64,000 nucleotides of DNA from Amylostereum areolatum (taxonomy: Eukaryota > Basidiomycota > Agaricomycetes > Russulales > Stereaceae). Under the pieces are notes generated by a model. It had not been told where the DNA came from. It was given only the letters and a program-made list of their open reading frames with translations, and searched no databases. The DNA is taken from NCBI GenBank assembly GCA_012932865.1, contig SAXG01000022.1:248001-312000 (forward strand). The letters are read 5' to 3'. Made by a program: the position numbers and the translations under genes. Positions 22,441 to 33,183 of the stretch are shown here, one piece after another; the first letter of the stretch is position 1, and each line of letters starts with the position of its first letter.

Positions 22441-23313
22441 TAGGGAGGGACACGGGTACTCCCGCGGGTCCCGGAGGCCAACCCGCACCCGTCCCGCAAA
22501 AAACCCGTACCCGTTCTTACGGGTCCGGGTTTGCTGCGGGTCCGGGTACTCCCGCGGGAAACCCGCACCCGTCCCTCCTTCACTACCACCTACCACCACC
22601 CACGCTCCCTCACGGCCCACACCCCCACACTGCCCACACTCCCACACAACCCGCCACCGTCTACCCACCGCCGCCGTCTACCCACCGCCACCGTCTACCC
22701 GCCGCTGCCGCCTACCCGCGACCGCCTACCCGCTGCCACCGTCCACCCACTGCCGTCGTCCACCCACCACTGTCGTCGGCTCTCCTGCTGCTCGCAACAC
22801 CCCGGCACCACTTTCAACACCCCGCACTTGCAACGGCCTCACCGCCTGCCCCGCCGCCGCCGCCGCTGCCTTCCCCGCCACCGCCGCGTGCACTCCCTCC
22901 GCCGCAGCCCCCCCCTTCTCTTAGTGACCCCACTACCGCTGCCGCCGCCGCTCGCGAGTCGCCGCTCGGCGCTCGTGACACGGCGCCCCTTTTTTTTCTT
23001 GCACCCCTTTTTGTTATCTATGCTAGTTTCCTTACATCTTTCTAATGGCTAACCCTAACCCTACCACAAACTTCTACTTACATTTTGGGTTTTTTTTGGT
23101 ACGAAATAGGATTGAACTGAGTAGAATTAACTACATAAGAGTCGGAATAAGCAAAATAAGCAAAAGGAAGATTCAAAAATGGCCCGGAAAAACGGACAGG
23201 TCAGCGCGGGTGCCCGCGGGAGGCCCCGGGTTCCGACAGGCCGACCTGCACCTGTACCCGCGTGACCCGTACCCGTGACCCGCCACGGGTTGGCAGACCC
23301 GTGTCCCTGCCTA
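22441..23313. mobile_element. 873-bp hAT-like non-autonomous element in KDZ-2
   Basis: Terminal repeats TAGGGAGGGACACGGGT / TAGGCAGGGACACGGGT (one mismatch) with an exact 8-bp duplication CATCTGAG (22433-22440 and 23314-23321). Subterminal regions are packed with ACGGGT/ACCCGT words, and the centre is C-rich and non-coding. The 8-bp duplication suggests hAT. Confidence 0.8.
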
Positions 23314-23619
23314 CATCTGAGGTGTCCTCCCTCCAGTCTAAACATCCGACTTATTGATCCGTCTATCCGACCCCTCCCCCTACACATCCGACACCTCCTC
23401 TTAATGATCCCCTCCATTATCCTGATCCTACGATGCAGACACCGGAGCCAACCCCCCCACCAGAGTCTATCTCCACCCCTTCAGACAATCCTGTTGGTCT
23501 TACGATACCGACACCGGAGCCAACCCCACCACCGGAGTCCCCCCCCACCCCATCCCATCCCATCCCACAACAAACCTCAGTACTCCTACATCATCACGAC
23601 CTTCCACCCCCGTCCCATC

Positions 23620-23685
23620 CACCCCAACCACACCCACCCCAACCACACCCACCCCAACCACACCCACCCCAACCACACCCATCGC
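23620..23685 (+). repeat. 15-bp tandem repeat (CACCCCAACCACACC)
   Basis: Four near-perfect copies in the Pro-rich linker of KDZ-2 encode PQPHP units in the plus frame. Confidence 0.7.
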
Positions 23686-26032
23686 ACTACAAAGTGACGA
23701 CATTCTGAAACTGCCATCTCCCGCATCCGATCAACCCGTCTTCGTGAATCCATTCACAAACAGGATCATGGTGGTCGTCCATTCAACTGGCGCTCACCGC
23801 ATAGGGGTCCACTTCTGCAAATGCGAAGGAGCAGCTGCCGATGACCTTCAGTTGCTTAAACTGGGATTGTATCCAGCCAGCGTCAAGACCCCCAAGTCCG
23901 CATTCACATTTGCGGCATTGGATGATGCTAGTGACCAGAACATCATCTCTCATACAACACTCAGCTCGTATTTTCAACAGGTGAAAGTGAAAACACATCG
24001 AAGGTCTCCTGGGAAAACACCGGTAAGTCCCTATTCCACTTCGGATACCATTCGGACCCATAACAATGATCCAGACTCGCTACCAGGAACTCCGCCGAGC
24101 AAATCGACAATATCGCTATTTAACCTTGCTGAAACGATTTCACGCATCAGTCGGGACTCCTCTACACTGGCCCCAGGACAGCTGACACTTGGATGCATAA
24201 CCTGTCCTCGACCTGGCATCAATCTGGAGGTGAATTGGAAGGACGATCCGGACAAGTGCATCAGCTTCCCACATCCCCTTGCAAGTACTGAAGTACTGTT
24301 GATCTAGGTACAAGTACATTGCCACTGCCGTCCTAGATGGAAACTACAGCGCACAACATCTCGCGTCTGCAACCCCGCAGAAAAAGGAAGTCCGATTGGG
24401 TCATGGAACTGGGTATTTTGTCCCGGAAGCGCGTTACCAAACCCATCTTGCGAATGTGGTGGAGACCAAGGTCCGGATATCTTGTCCTTCGTAATGTAAA
24501 TGTTGAACTTATGAATTTTCAGACCACCAGAGTGAAGTGTGTCAACCACCGTGCAGTGTTGCAGGCGGACTCCGAACACAAAGGAAGGGATGTGTCTGGT
24601 ATAGTCTCTGTGGCATGCGCAGACCACGAATGCTGGCTCCCTGTCGGAACCGTCAACTTGCAGAAGGGAGAAAAGTCCGTCACCATCCATATCCTCCCTG
24701 CATGCGTATCACTGACTATGTACCCCGCTCTAGGCAGGCAAATGTTGATTATGCATTGTGCAGTGCACTCTAGCACAGTCTCGGAGGTATTGAAGAAGTT
24801 ATGGTATCGTACGACATTATGTGCAAGTACGGAATCCACCTCCGGCGCCGAGTCGATGGCAGCATGTATCTCAAACTCCCTCCGGGCCTCAAGATAAAAC
24901 AGGGTGTCGGCGTCTTTCACATCCACGGACATGTGGATGACTGCTTCGCCAAGTTTGCGCCAGTTTATATCCCTGGGGTAGGATACATCGATGGTGAGAT
25001 CGTGGAAACGCTTTGGTCGATCCTCAACGCCGCCTCCCGAAATGCTCAGGCCATGACACCCGCAGCTTGTGAAGAGCATCTCAACTGGCATATACTTAAC
25101 ACAAACTGGAGGAAGGCCATTGGAATGCGTGCGTCCACAACCCTCACATCCGGAATCTACTTAATTTCCATCCAGCCGCAATGTTGGACCGCCGCCTCCG
25201 CGAAGCCCAGACCAACCTCCCAGACCGAGACAAGTATTATAAGGAGCTCAAAGCCCAAGCGACAGAAGAACAGGTGGAAGGGTGGCTGTCCAAGATGGAC
25301 GAGGCACTCAACTGTCGAGAGACAGATCGTGAGAAAATGACCATTTTTGATGTCCGCCTTGAGCTTGGTACGACAACATCCCATCCATATTATCTCCATA
25401 CTCACCAAGTCCTAGCTCCGGGGAAGAAGGAGCTACAGATGCGATTAATAGAGAAGGAAAAGGCTCTTGGGGGAGGGGTCCACGTGAAATGGCTGGCAAG
25501 TGGAATCCGCCTCCGGGGGGCACAGTGAGTTTCCCCACCTGCCTTCTCATCCCACTGTAACATTCTCTATAGACTATCTCTACAGGCAGAAAAGAGGCGG
25601 CCGAGTCAGGACTCATTGACAATTGCCGGACGCCAGTCAAAATTGAAGCAACAAATCATGTCCTTCAACGGTGCTGTACGGAAGCAGCTCGGATGGTCCG
25701 GGGTCCGACCCGCTTCAGACTTTATTCCCCAGTTGGACGAGGTTGGCGAGATCGAACTCCTTCCCGTTGCAGATTCCCCTCCAAAGAAAATGTCAACTCA
25801 AATTCCAGCGGAGTGCCTACCAATCCTGCTTCCATCCTCCATGTCTGAAACATGCTCGGACCCCGAGGCTCTGGATATTGCGGACGTCACGCAGAAGGGA
25901 TCACGACCCCCGCCCGGACCCCCAATGCCGTCGCCCTCCGCAACCACATCGAAGGTCCCCGCGACCTCCACCAAGGTCCCCGCGTCTGCTCCCCCTGCTG
26001 TGCAGACACCGACATCCGAGGGGCTCCCTGCC

Positions 26033-26455
26033 TGTCAGAAACGCAGTTTATGAGACCGATGGAACCGCCTAAGTCGCGACGATGGGAGGAGCGAGGAGAA
26101 ACAATAGATTCGAGAGTGCCGGGGTCTAGGGTAGTGCAACGTGCGCTACAGTACCGTATGACGAGATGGACAGTCTAGGGAAAAGGGAAGAGAAACACTG
26201 TCCTTATATACAAGTGGGAACGATGGTGCGATGTGATGCAATAGTGGTGCAAGCGGGGGGAACAATAAGAAAGGAGTCATGGGGAGGAGGACGGAAGTCC
26301 GGAGCAATGATGTCATAGATAAGGATACGGAACACCGTTCGGAAGTCCGGGCAATGACGTCGTTGGAGCATGTGATGCGAAGGAAAGTCATGTGCCGTGA
26401 TGCGTCGCGTGTACAAGGTCTGCAAACGAAGAAAGAAATGGAGCGATCCGTGACA
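26033..26455 (-). repeat. Copy 1 3' LTR
   Basis: A 423-bp LTR with TGTCA..TGACA ends. It differs at many positions from its own 5' LTR (32710-33129). It carries a TATATAAG box (reverse complement at about 26204-26211) and is preceded by a G-run polypurine tract in the element. Confidence 0.85.
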
Positions 26456-29400
26456 TTACCCCCCCTTTAAGACGCGCTTTCGCCTGGAGCGCGATGTCAT
26501 CTGCAAGGGTGGATGCGAGAAAATTGTCAAAGGAGATGCCGAGGGAACGCACAGGGCGGGGCGCATTTGGATGGCGCTTGTGGAAAGCGTCAATCATGTC
26601 GGTAACCTTTGAGAGCGACAAACACGGGAGCCAGGTGTTTTCGGAGTCGGGATAGCCGGCCCACTTGACGAGGTACTGAATACCTTTCTTGTTACGAGTT
26701 GGTTTAGAGTCGACAATGTCTTCAACGTCGTATTCTTCTTCATCATCAATGAGGTCTGGTGGCGGCTGTTCATAATTTGGCCCGTGAACGGCTGTCTCCT
26801 TGTACGCGGTGAGCAGCGAGGCATGGAAGACTGGATGGATTCGCCACATCTTCGGCAGCTTCAAGCGGTAGTTGACTGGGCTGATGACGTCAATGATTTC
26901 GAAGGGTCCAAATCGTTTGGCAGCAAGCTTAGCTTTCAGTCTCGTCGTCTTCAGGTTTTTGCCTTCTAGCCATACTTTGTCTCCGACGGCAAACTGTGTT
27001 GATTCGCTGACCGTGTCGCCATTGTAGTGCTTCATCAAGTCTGATGCGAGGGCAAGGCTGGCCTTGATCTCCTGTCGGACTTCTTCAAGTTGACGGAGGT
27101 GTTCTTCAACTGCGGGGACCTTTGAGGACGGGTTTACGGATGGGTACATTTTCGGGAGGAAGCCGTAGAGGACTTCAAAGGGAGCCTTTCCAGTAGCTGC
27201 ATGGGTGCGAGAGTTGTGAGAAAACTCGAAGAAGGGCAACCACTTCACCCAGTCGTCTTGACGGTAGTTGCAGAATACTCGCAGAAACTGCTCGAGGTTC
27301 TGGTTCTCGCGTTCGGTTTGGCCGTCTGTCTGTGGGTGATACGCTGTGCTGAGGGCGGACTTGATCCCGAGCTTCTCGTTGAGTGTACGCATCACCTGTC
27401 CAGCAAATTGGGGTCCACGATCCGAGATGATCTTGTCTGCTAAGCCGTAGTGTCGGTATACCTTATCGAAGAGAATGTCGGCCGTGCCATCGCTGGTGAT
27501 CTTCGTTGTACATGGGGTGGTAACCACCATCTTGGTGAGGCGATCGACCACGACATTGACGGTGTTATAGCCTTCGCAGTCAGGGAGTTCGACAATGAAG
27601 TCGGTGGAGATGACGCCAAATGGTCGATCGGGTACTTCGTTTGGGATCATGTCGATGTGGGGTCGGCTGCTCTGTGTCTTCGTCGACTGGCAGGTTGCGC
27701 ATCCTGCTACAAAGTCGCGAACAAAGACAGACATGCCAGGCCACCAATATTCACGACTCACAAGCTCGTAAGTCTTGAAGCGACCGGGGTGTCCAGCCAG
27801 GGGCGATTCATGGTACATTTTGACAATGTCGCGTCGCAACTCGTCATCTGCAGGGACATATACCTTTCCTCTAAACAGGACCAGGCCTTCTTCGTAGTTC
27901 CACTCTTGAAGGTTCTTGACGAGTGTACGTGGTCCGTTTCGTAAGATGGCGTCCAGGGCTTGAACGACCTCGATGTCCTTGGTTTTGCAGTCGCGGATAC
28001 GTCGTCGGAGTTCGACATCACCGAGGGAGGTTACTGCTCCTGGCCTTGTTGCGCGTACTTGGAAGTACTTGGGGTCAAGCAAGACGCGCTCCTTGTTGTC
28101 GTTTTCAACACCATCCTTGTGATCGGGTCGTCGAGACATTGGATCCGGGCGGTGGGAAATTCCTGGTTTATGAACGAGCGAGAAGTCAAATCGAGTGAGG
28201 AATAGAGCCCAACGTGCCTGTCGGCGGCTCAGCTTCTGTGCCGTCTTGAAGTGCTCCAGGTTCTTGTGATCTGTCCAGATTTCGACGGTGTCGGGGGCGC
28301 CTTCAAGGTAGTGGCGCCAGGCTTCAAACGCACGGATGATCGCAAGCAGCTCCTTGTCGTAGATGTCGTAGTTCCGTTCCGGTTCCGATAGGGCCTTGGA
28401 CAGATACGCCACTGGATGCCAGTGACCTTCGTCGCCTTTCTGCGAGAGTATACCTCCAGTAGCAAAGTCCGAGGCATCGACTTCAACGAGGTAAGGCTTC
28501 TTTGGGTCAGGCATGACCAAGACGGGGGAGGAAGTAAACGCAGCTTTCAGTGCGTCAAACGCAGTTTGGCAGTCCGTCGACCAGTCCCATGTGCAGTCCT
28601 TCTTTGTCAGATCAAATAGGGGCCGTGCAACCTTGGAGAAGTCCTTGATGAAACGTCGGTAGAAGTTGCCAAAGCCGAGGAAGGATTGCACATCTTTGAC
28701 CGTTCGTGGTGTCGGCCAGTCCTGAATACCTGCTACCTTGACGGGGTCCATAGCGATCTTGTCGTGCGAGATGATGAGTCCGAGGTATTCGACAGAGTCT
28801 TGCTCAAAGACGCATTTCTCCGGTTTGAGGAAGAGGTCGTTGTCTTGCAAACGCTGCAGAACCTGCCGCACTATGGCACGGTGTTCGTCCATGGTGCGAG
28901 TGAACACCAAGATGTCGTCCATGTAGATGATGACCTTGCCCGAGTCGATGAGATCCTTGAACAGTTCATTCATCATTGCCTGAAATGTCGCAGGGGAGTT
29001 CATAAGCCCGAAAAACATCACCGTAGGTTCGAAGAGACCGCGATTCGTCTTGAACGCAGCCTTCCACTTGTTGCCTTCCTTGATGCGGACATTGTTGTAG
29101 CCCCAGCGAACATCCATCTTGGAGAACATCTTTGCACCTTTGAGACGGTCGACAATTTCAGAGATCAGTGGCAAGGGGTATTCATTCTTGACAGTGCCCT
29201 TGTTTAATTCTCGATAGTCCTGTACGGGACGCAGCTTTCCATCCTTTTTCTTCACAAAGAAGAACGGACTCGCCTGAGGTGACTTCGATGGGCGGATATA
29301 GCCCTTCTTCAGGTGGTCGTCGAGGAAGGTGTCGAGTTCGATCTGCTCGGAAGGTGAGAGGGGGTAGATCTTGCATGGTTTGGGTTCAAAGCCGTCTTTC

Positions 29401-30479
29401 ATGTCGATAGCATGGTCCCATGGCCGTCGGTCAGGAAGTCGCTCGGAGGTTTTCTTGTCGAATACAGGCGCAAAGTCGCGGTACGGCGGGGGGACTAAGT
29501 CTTCAAAGGTTTGCGGGCGTGCGTTCTCTTTTGAATGCTCTGCAAGCTCCTGCGCTTTTGTAAAGCCCGCGCGGATGGGTATTGCATCTGGATTAGGACC
29601 ATCGGTTTCAGGGAGGATTCCGGCACGGCGTAGTCCATTGATCTCCCAGTCTCGGAATACCATGGGCCGCTCGTCGTCGTCTTCAGTGAAGAGTCGTGCG
29701 GGTAGAGGGGAGCGATGGACCATGCGGACGCGAACACCTTTGACTCTGCGTGCAGGAATAACATAAGTGGGGACTGGGGTCCAGGACACATATGTCGGCT
29801 CTGGGAAGGGGTCGTCCAGAACGAGAGGTGTCCTCGGGGTTTTACCTGCTTCAACCTTACGCTGTGATTGGACCGATGATGGTCTCCATGGCTTGGTTGT
29901 GAGGTTTGTCACAGGAGGTTTGGACAGAGTGCATGAGGGGGGGCAGCGGAGCATGTCAACATGGTCTCGTTGCCAGTCTATGGTGGGATTGTGCTCATCG
30001 AGCCAGTCTGTTCCAAGGATCATGTCATGATCGCCGATGTCGGTGATGAAGAACTCAGCTTCTTCCTCATGGTACGCCTTTGAATCTTGCGAGTATATCC
30101 GGATCCGCTGGGTCATTGTGTCACGTACCCAGCCCATGATGTTCTCGGTGCCGTCCACATTACGCACGGGGAACGGGTTTTCTAGTTTTCTTGTGGTAAG
30201 CTTCTTGCGTTCAACGAAGCTTCGGTTCAGGATAATTCCTTCTGTGCCGCTATCAAGCAGCGCGTCTGCGTCGATTTCTCTTTTGGTAACTCGTCCGATC
30301 AGCTTGACTTTGAGCGTGATCGATGGTGTTTGCCTGTTCTTGGTGACAGTAGACAGATACAAACACGGGGGATACGATTGCTCACAGGTATGCATGGATG
30401 ATAATACAGCGAAACGATTCGACGATGATACCAAAAGTCCTTTGCCTCCACCAGACGACGCGACTGGGGGGTGTTTCAA
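26388..30479 (-). CDS. Ty3 pol polyprotein, copy 1
   Basis: 1,363 codons counted from the presumed frameshift site. Order: aspartic protease (LLDSGTEG), reverse transcriptase with YMDD (about 28915-28926), RNase H (VDASDFATGG), integrase with HHCC zinc finger and DDE (STDF, SDRGPQF, TERENQ), then a chromodomain (YLVKWAGYPDSENTW). The frame runs through the polypurine tract and ends 68 nt inside the LTR. It is identical to the copy 2 protein until the WVKW/WVKS difference (about 27243); the last 285 residues then diverge. Confidence 0.9.
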   Translation of the reverse strand: MKHPPVASSGGGKGLLVSSSNRFAVLSSMHTCEQSYPPCLYLSTVTKNRQTPSITLKVKLIGRVTKREIDADALLDSGTEGIILNRSFVERKKLTTRKLENPFPVRNVDGTENIMGWVRDTMTQRIRIYSQDSKAYHEEEAEFFITDIGDHDMILGTDWLDEHNPTIDWQRDHVDMLRCPPSCTLSKPPVTNLTTKPWRPSSVQSQRKVEAGKTPRTPLVLDDPFPEPTYVSWTPVPTYVIPARRVKGVRVRMVHRSPLPARLFTEDDDERPMVFRDWEINGLRRAGILPETDGPNPDAIPIRAGFTKAQELAEHSKENARPQTFEDLVPPPYRDFAPVFDKKTSERLPDRRPWDHAIDMKDGFEPKPCKIYPLSPSEQIELDTFLDDHLKKGYIRPSKSPQASPFFFVKKKDGKLRPVQDYRELNKGTVKNEYPLPLISEIVDRLKGAKMFSKMDVRWGYNNVRIKEGNKWKAAFKTNRGLFEPTVMFFGLMNSPATFQAMMNELFKDLIDSGKVIIYMDDILVFTRTMDEHRAIVRQVLQRLQDNDLFLKPEKCVFEQDSVEYLGLIISHDKIAMDPVKVAGIQDWPTPRTVKDVQSFLGFGNFYRRFIKDFSKVARPLFDLTKKDCTWDWSTDCQTAFDALKAAFTSSPVLVMPDPKKPYLVEVDASDFATGGILSQKGDEGHWHPVAYLSKALSEPERNYDIYDKELLAIIRAFEAWRHYLEGAPDTVEIWTDHKNLEHFKTAQKLSRRQARWALFLTRFDFSLVHKPGISHRPDPMSRRPDHKDGVENDNKERVLLDPKYFQVRATRPGAVTSLGDVELRRRIRDCKTKDIEVVQALDAILRNGPRTLVKNLQEWNYEEGLVLFRGKVYVPADDELRRDIVKMYHESPLAGHPGRFKTYELVSREYWWPGMSVFVRDFVAGCATCQSTKTQSSRPHIDMIPNEVPDRPFGVISTDFIVELPDCEGYNTVNVVVDRLTKMVVTTPCTTKITSDGTADILFDKVYRHYGLADKIISDRGPQFAGQVMRTLNEKLGIKSALSTAYHPQTDGQTERENQNLEQFLRVFCNYRQDDWVKWLPFFEFSHNSRTHAATGKAPFEVLYGFLPKMYPSVNPSSKVPAVEEHLRQLEEVRQEIKASLALASDLMKHYNGDTVSESTQFAVGDKVWLEGKNLKTTRLKAKLAAKRFGPFEIIDVISPVNYRLKLPKMWRIHPVFHASLLTAYKETAVHGPNYEQPPPDLIDDEEEYDVEDIVDSKPTRNKKGIQYLVKWAGYPDSENTWLPCLSLSKVTDMIDAFHKRHPNAPRPVRSLGISFDNFLASTLADDIALQAKARLKGGVMSRIAPFLSSFADLVHATHHGT

Positions 30480-31501
30480 AAATCCTGCGATTCCAGGATG
30501 TCCTTCAACAGCGCTACTGCCTGCTCCTTGCCTTCCGCGTCCAGATCCTTCAGCTGGCGAGTGATCGCCGCGATGGTTTTGGATGGGTTGGGAGCTGCTT
30601 TCGCAGTGGACGGAGCCGTGTTCGTCGGCAGGGGGGGGGCCTTGGACCCAGTCTCTACTGCGCCCACCCGTCGCGCGCTCGAGTCGCGGTTGGGGCAGTC
30701 GTGAGAGACGTGACCGGCTTGTCGACACATGAAGCACTTGCCTTCGCGCATCATCTTTGCGGGCTCGTCGTCCGTCAGCTTTGCAGGGCGGGTCGAGGTG
30801 TTGGTGAAGGCGCCGACTCGGCGCGACGAGGAGTCGTTGGTCGAACCGTTCGAGGTGAGCGCGACAGCCCCCTTGGACTGACTGCTCTTCCTCTCCGGGT
30901 TCTCTTCGAGCCACTGGTGGTTGATGCGGCGGGCGCGCTCCTTCCACTCCGCGAGTTTGGTGGGGAATGGGTACGACCGGGCCACCTGCTTGCCGAGGTC
31001 ACGCTGAAGTCCCTTCTTGAAGAAGTGGATTAGCGCCTCGTCGTCGTACGCTGACATGGTTGCCAGCATCTCAAACTCGGTGATAAAGTCAGTGACGTCC
31101 CGGGTGGTCATTGCGAGCTCGTTGATCTTACGCTGAGCCTCTATCTTCGGATCGACAGGCACGAAGTCTTTGCCAAACCTCTCGAAGAGCTCTTTGTAGG
31201 AACTATAGTGGAGTGTTGGGGGCGTGGGGTCGGGGGTTTCAGCGTCTTCCTTCTCGTCTTCGTCGGCGAAGAGTTCCATGCGGCGATGCGTGGCCCAGAC
31301 TTTCGCCATGTCGTCCTCCATCAGGCTGAGGAGGAGCATCATCTTGGCGTCGTCTGTGGCATAAACATCCTTGTTAACGTGTAGGAACATACGGAGCTCG
31401 AGGGAGAACCGGAGGGTGTCACCTCTATCGCCTTTGAATGGCTTTGGCTTGGGGCCGATCTCCCGCTTGGAGACGGCAGGTTTGGATTCGGCGTCGGACA
31501 T
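30476..31501 (-). CDS. Ty3 gag, copy 1
   Basis: 341-residue capsid/nucleocapsid protein with a retrotransposon gag core (HYSSYKELFERFG..DVTDFITEFEMLA) and a CCHC zinc knuckle (CFMCRQAGHVSHDC). The stop TGA follows a run of five T, and pol is in the -1 frame. Sequence identical to copy 2. Confidence 0.9.
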   Translation of the reverse strand: MSDAESKPAVSKREIGPKPKPFKGDRGDTLRFSLELRMFLHVNKDVYATDDAKMMLLLSLMEDDMAKVWATHRRMELFADEDEKEDAETPDPTPPTLHYSSYKELFERFGKDFVPVDPKIEAQRKINELAMTTRDVTDFITEFEMLATMSAYDDEALIHFFKKGLQRDLGKQVARSYPFPTKLAEWKERARRINHQWLEENPERKSSQSKGAVALTSNGSTNDSSSRRVGAFTNTSTRPAKLTDDEPAKMMREGKCFMCRQAGHVSHDCPNRDSSARRVGAVETGSKAPPLPTNTAPSTAKAAPNPSKTIAAITRQLKDLDAEGKEQAVALLKDILESQDF

Positions 31502-31714
31502 CTTGTCGAAGGGGAGGGGGACGGTGAGGGATTGGGCGAGTTCTTGATCAAGGCGGTGTAGGGTTTCTCGTCGGTGTTCTTCTGCTTCTTCAACTTCGTC
31601 CTCGACTTGTTTTGCGACAAGGAAGTCGGCGGGGGTGAGGAATTGCTGGTTATGATGCCACGACCAGTGATCTTGGACGGGACTGAACGAAGTGGGCTGC
31701 CACTCAACTACTGA

Positions 31715-31993
31715 TCATCCTGGGGTTCCGTTCTTGTTCCGTCTATAGGCGTACCACTTCCCAGTTGTGTCGTTGTGGTTGATCCCTTCTGGGACTTCGA
31801 TTACAGTGCGTCGACGGGGTGGGGGCGGGTTGGTAGGAGGGGGGTTCAGGAAGCGCTGTAGAACGTCCGCAGCGGTGGCAAAATCCGATTCTTCGACGTA
31901 GGGTTGTTCGTCGTGGTCGTCGAAGTACCAGTCTCGACGTTGCCGGTTTGGTTCGTCGTGCAGCCAACGTACAGATTCCTTAGTCTGCTGCAA
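31715..31993 (-). CDS. Segment upstream of gag, same frame, closed by TGA (copy 1)
   Basis: 92 codons (WLHDEPNRQRRDWYFDDHDE..). It is in the same frame as gag and separated from it by one TGA and an otherwise open stretch. Identical to 42243-42521. It may be a gag N-terminal extension made by readthrough, or a decayed part. No known domain. Confidence 0.5.
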   Translation of the reverse strand: MQQTKESVRWLHDEPNRQRRDWYFDDHDEQPYVEESDFATAADVLQRFLNPPPTNPPPPRRRTVIEVPEGINHNDTTGKWYAYRRNKNGTPG

Positions 31994-32092
31994 GGTGAGG
32001 ATATAATATTCTTCGGGACAGTAGTCTCGAAAAACGCCTGGGGGGAGGTTTGGAGTGGGGGGACGAGGGGCTGTGGAGGACGTGATGATGGT

Positions 32093-32887
32093 CTAGAAGA
32101 AGTCCGCCGCGATGGGGCGACGGCCAAGGAGTTTCTTGGTGAGGTAGCCGGCTTTTACTGCCTGGCAGATCTTATGTTCGTGGTGGCGGCGACGAAGGGT
32201 CTTACCCTTGATGGTGGGACGGAGGACTGGTGGCAGGGTGGATTCGGGGGTCCGGCGGTTAAACTGGGAGACGGAGGTGAAACTGGTTTGGAGGATCGGA
32301 TTGGGGGCGTCCTGGATGAGGTATGTGTGGTAGGTGGGGGCGTGGAGGGTGAATTCAAGGCGTTCGAGATCTACGTTGATGCACGTAGTGATCCGGACGT
32401 ATAGGGCGAGGACGACAGTACCGTGATCCTTGTGCCACCTCCACTCGAAGATGCGGAAGTTGAGGCCGTGCGCGGTCCAGGGATCTTTCTTGCAGAGGTT
32501 CTGTACGGGGACGAGGCAGTTGACGGTGACAGCGTCGGACCGAGGGTAGGGGAGTGGTGCGTCGTCGCGGGGGGTGATCGGCTTTCCGTTGAACGGGAGG
32601 AAGACCGGTGCGTTCGGGAGGTCCGTGGTGGGAGTTTTTAACGTCGTAGAGACGGCAGAGGTAGATGGAGAGAGGGGTGCGAGGTAGGCGTAGGGGTAGA
32701 CTGTCCAGGTGTCAGAAACGCAGTTTATGAGACCGATGAACTGCCTAAGTCGCGACGATGGGAGGAGCGAGAAGAAAATAGATTCGAGAGTGCCGGGGTC
32801 TAGGGTAGTGCAATGTGCGCTACAGTACCGTATGACGAGATGGACAGTCTGAGGAAAAGGGAAAAGGGATACTGTCCTTATATACAA
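32093..32887 (-). CDS. Leader ORF of unknown function, same frame, closed by TAG (copy 1)
   Basis: 264 codons starting inside the 5' LTR. The internal part contains VFLPFNGKPITPRDDAPLPY and WTAHGLNFRIFEWRWHKDHG and is composed like a folded, basic protein. Identical to 41349-42143. No family recognised; see copy 2. Confidence 0.5.
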   Translation of the reverse strand: MYIRTVSLFPFPQTVHLVIRYCSAHCTTLDPGTLESIFFSLLPSSRLRQFIGLINCVSDTWTVYPYAYLAPLSPSTSAVSTTLKTPTTDLPNAPVFLPFNGKPITPRDDAPLPYPRSDAVTVNCLVPVQNLCKKDPWTAHGLNFRIFEWRWHKDHGTVVLALYVRITTCINVDLERLEFTLHAPTYHTYLIQDAPNPILQTSFTSVSQFNRRTPESTLPPVLRPTIKGKTLRRRHHEHKICQAVKAGYLTKKLLGRRPIAADFF

Positions 32888-33129
32888 GTGGGAACGATGG
32901 TGCGATGCGATGCGATAGTGGTGCGAGCGGGGGGAACAATAAGAAAGGAGTCATGGGGAGGAGGACGAAGGTCCGGAGCAATGATGTCATAGATAAGGAT
33001 ACGGAACACCGTTCGGAAGTCCGGGCAATGACATCGTTGGAGCATGTGATGCGAAGGAAAGTCATGTGCCGTGATGCGTCGTGTGTACAAGGTCTGCAAA
33101 CAAAGAAAGCAATGGAGCGATCCGTGACA
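32710..33129 (-). repeat. Copy 1 5' LTR
   Basis: 420 bp. It matches the 5' LTR of copy 2 except for several changes in the outermost ~180 bp. The start of the element's RNA is expected downstream of the TATATAAG motif. Confidence 0.85.
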
Positions 33130-33183
33130 GAAGACACCTCCGATATCTTACACGACGGTCTGATGGTCTGACCGCATCGCACA

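Larger units (their letters stand above)
21781..26032 (+). pseudogene. KDZ family transposase with CxC2-type zinc module (KDZ-2), disrupted
   Basis: Second KDZ transposase, of the CxC2-associated type and distinct from KDZ-1. The zinc module is CIDCGVEDGNWRCKQCFGCP then CAECLRKAH (about 22207-22310). The VHSTGAHRIGVHFCKC block is at about 23774 and ISLFNLAET..CITCPRPGIN at 24105-24230. YIATAVLDGNYSAQHL is near 24311 and YDIMCKYGIHL near 24804. FHIHGHVDDCFAKF..DGEIVETLW lies at about 24918-25015. Introns are short. An 873-bp hAT-like element interrupts it at 22441, and the Ty3 element at 26033 cuts off the 3' end, so it cannot make a complete transposase. Confidence 0.8.
26033..33129 (-). mobile_element. 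Ty3/gypsy chromovirus-type retrotransposon, copy 1
   Basis: Full-length 7.1-kb element on the minus strand: LTRs at both ends (TGTCAC..CTGACA), gag, pol with protease, RT, RNase H, integrase and chromodomain, and a polypurine tract at about 26460. No 5-bp target duplication is seen (left flank CTGCC, right flank GAAGA), which points to recombination or misassembly at one end. The middle 5.7 kb seems identical to copy 2 (41107-48200), whereas the outer ends differ by several per cent. It interrupts the KDZ-2 gene. Confidence 0.9.

Noticed and set aside
30398..31033. 211-codon frame antisense to Ty3 gag
   Set aside because: Antisense shadow; the sense strand carries the zinc knuckle and gag core.
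26033..33129. Reading CTGCC and CCTGCC at 26027-26032 and 48201-48206 as a target duplication of one giant Ty3 unit
   Set aside because: Frames do not match for a 5-bp duplication, and CCTGC at 48201 pairs better with GCAGG at 53724.
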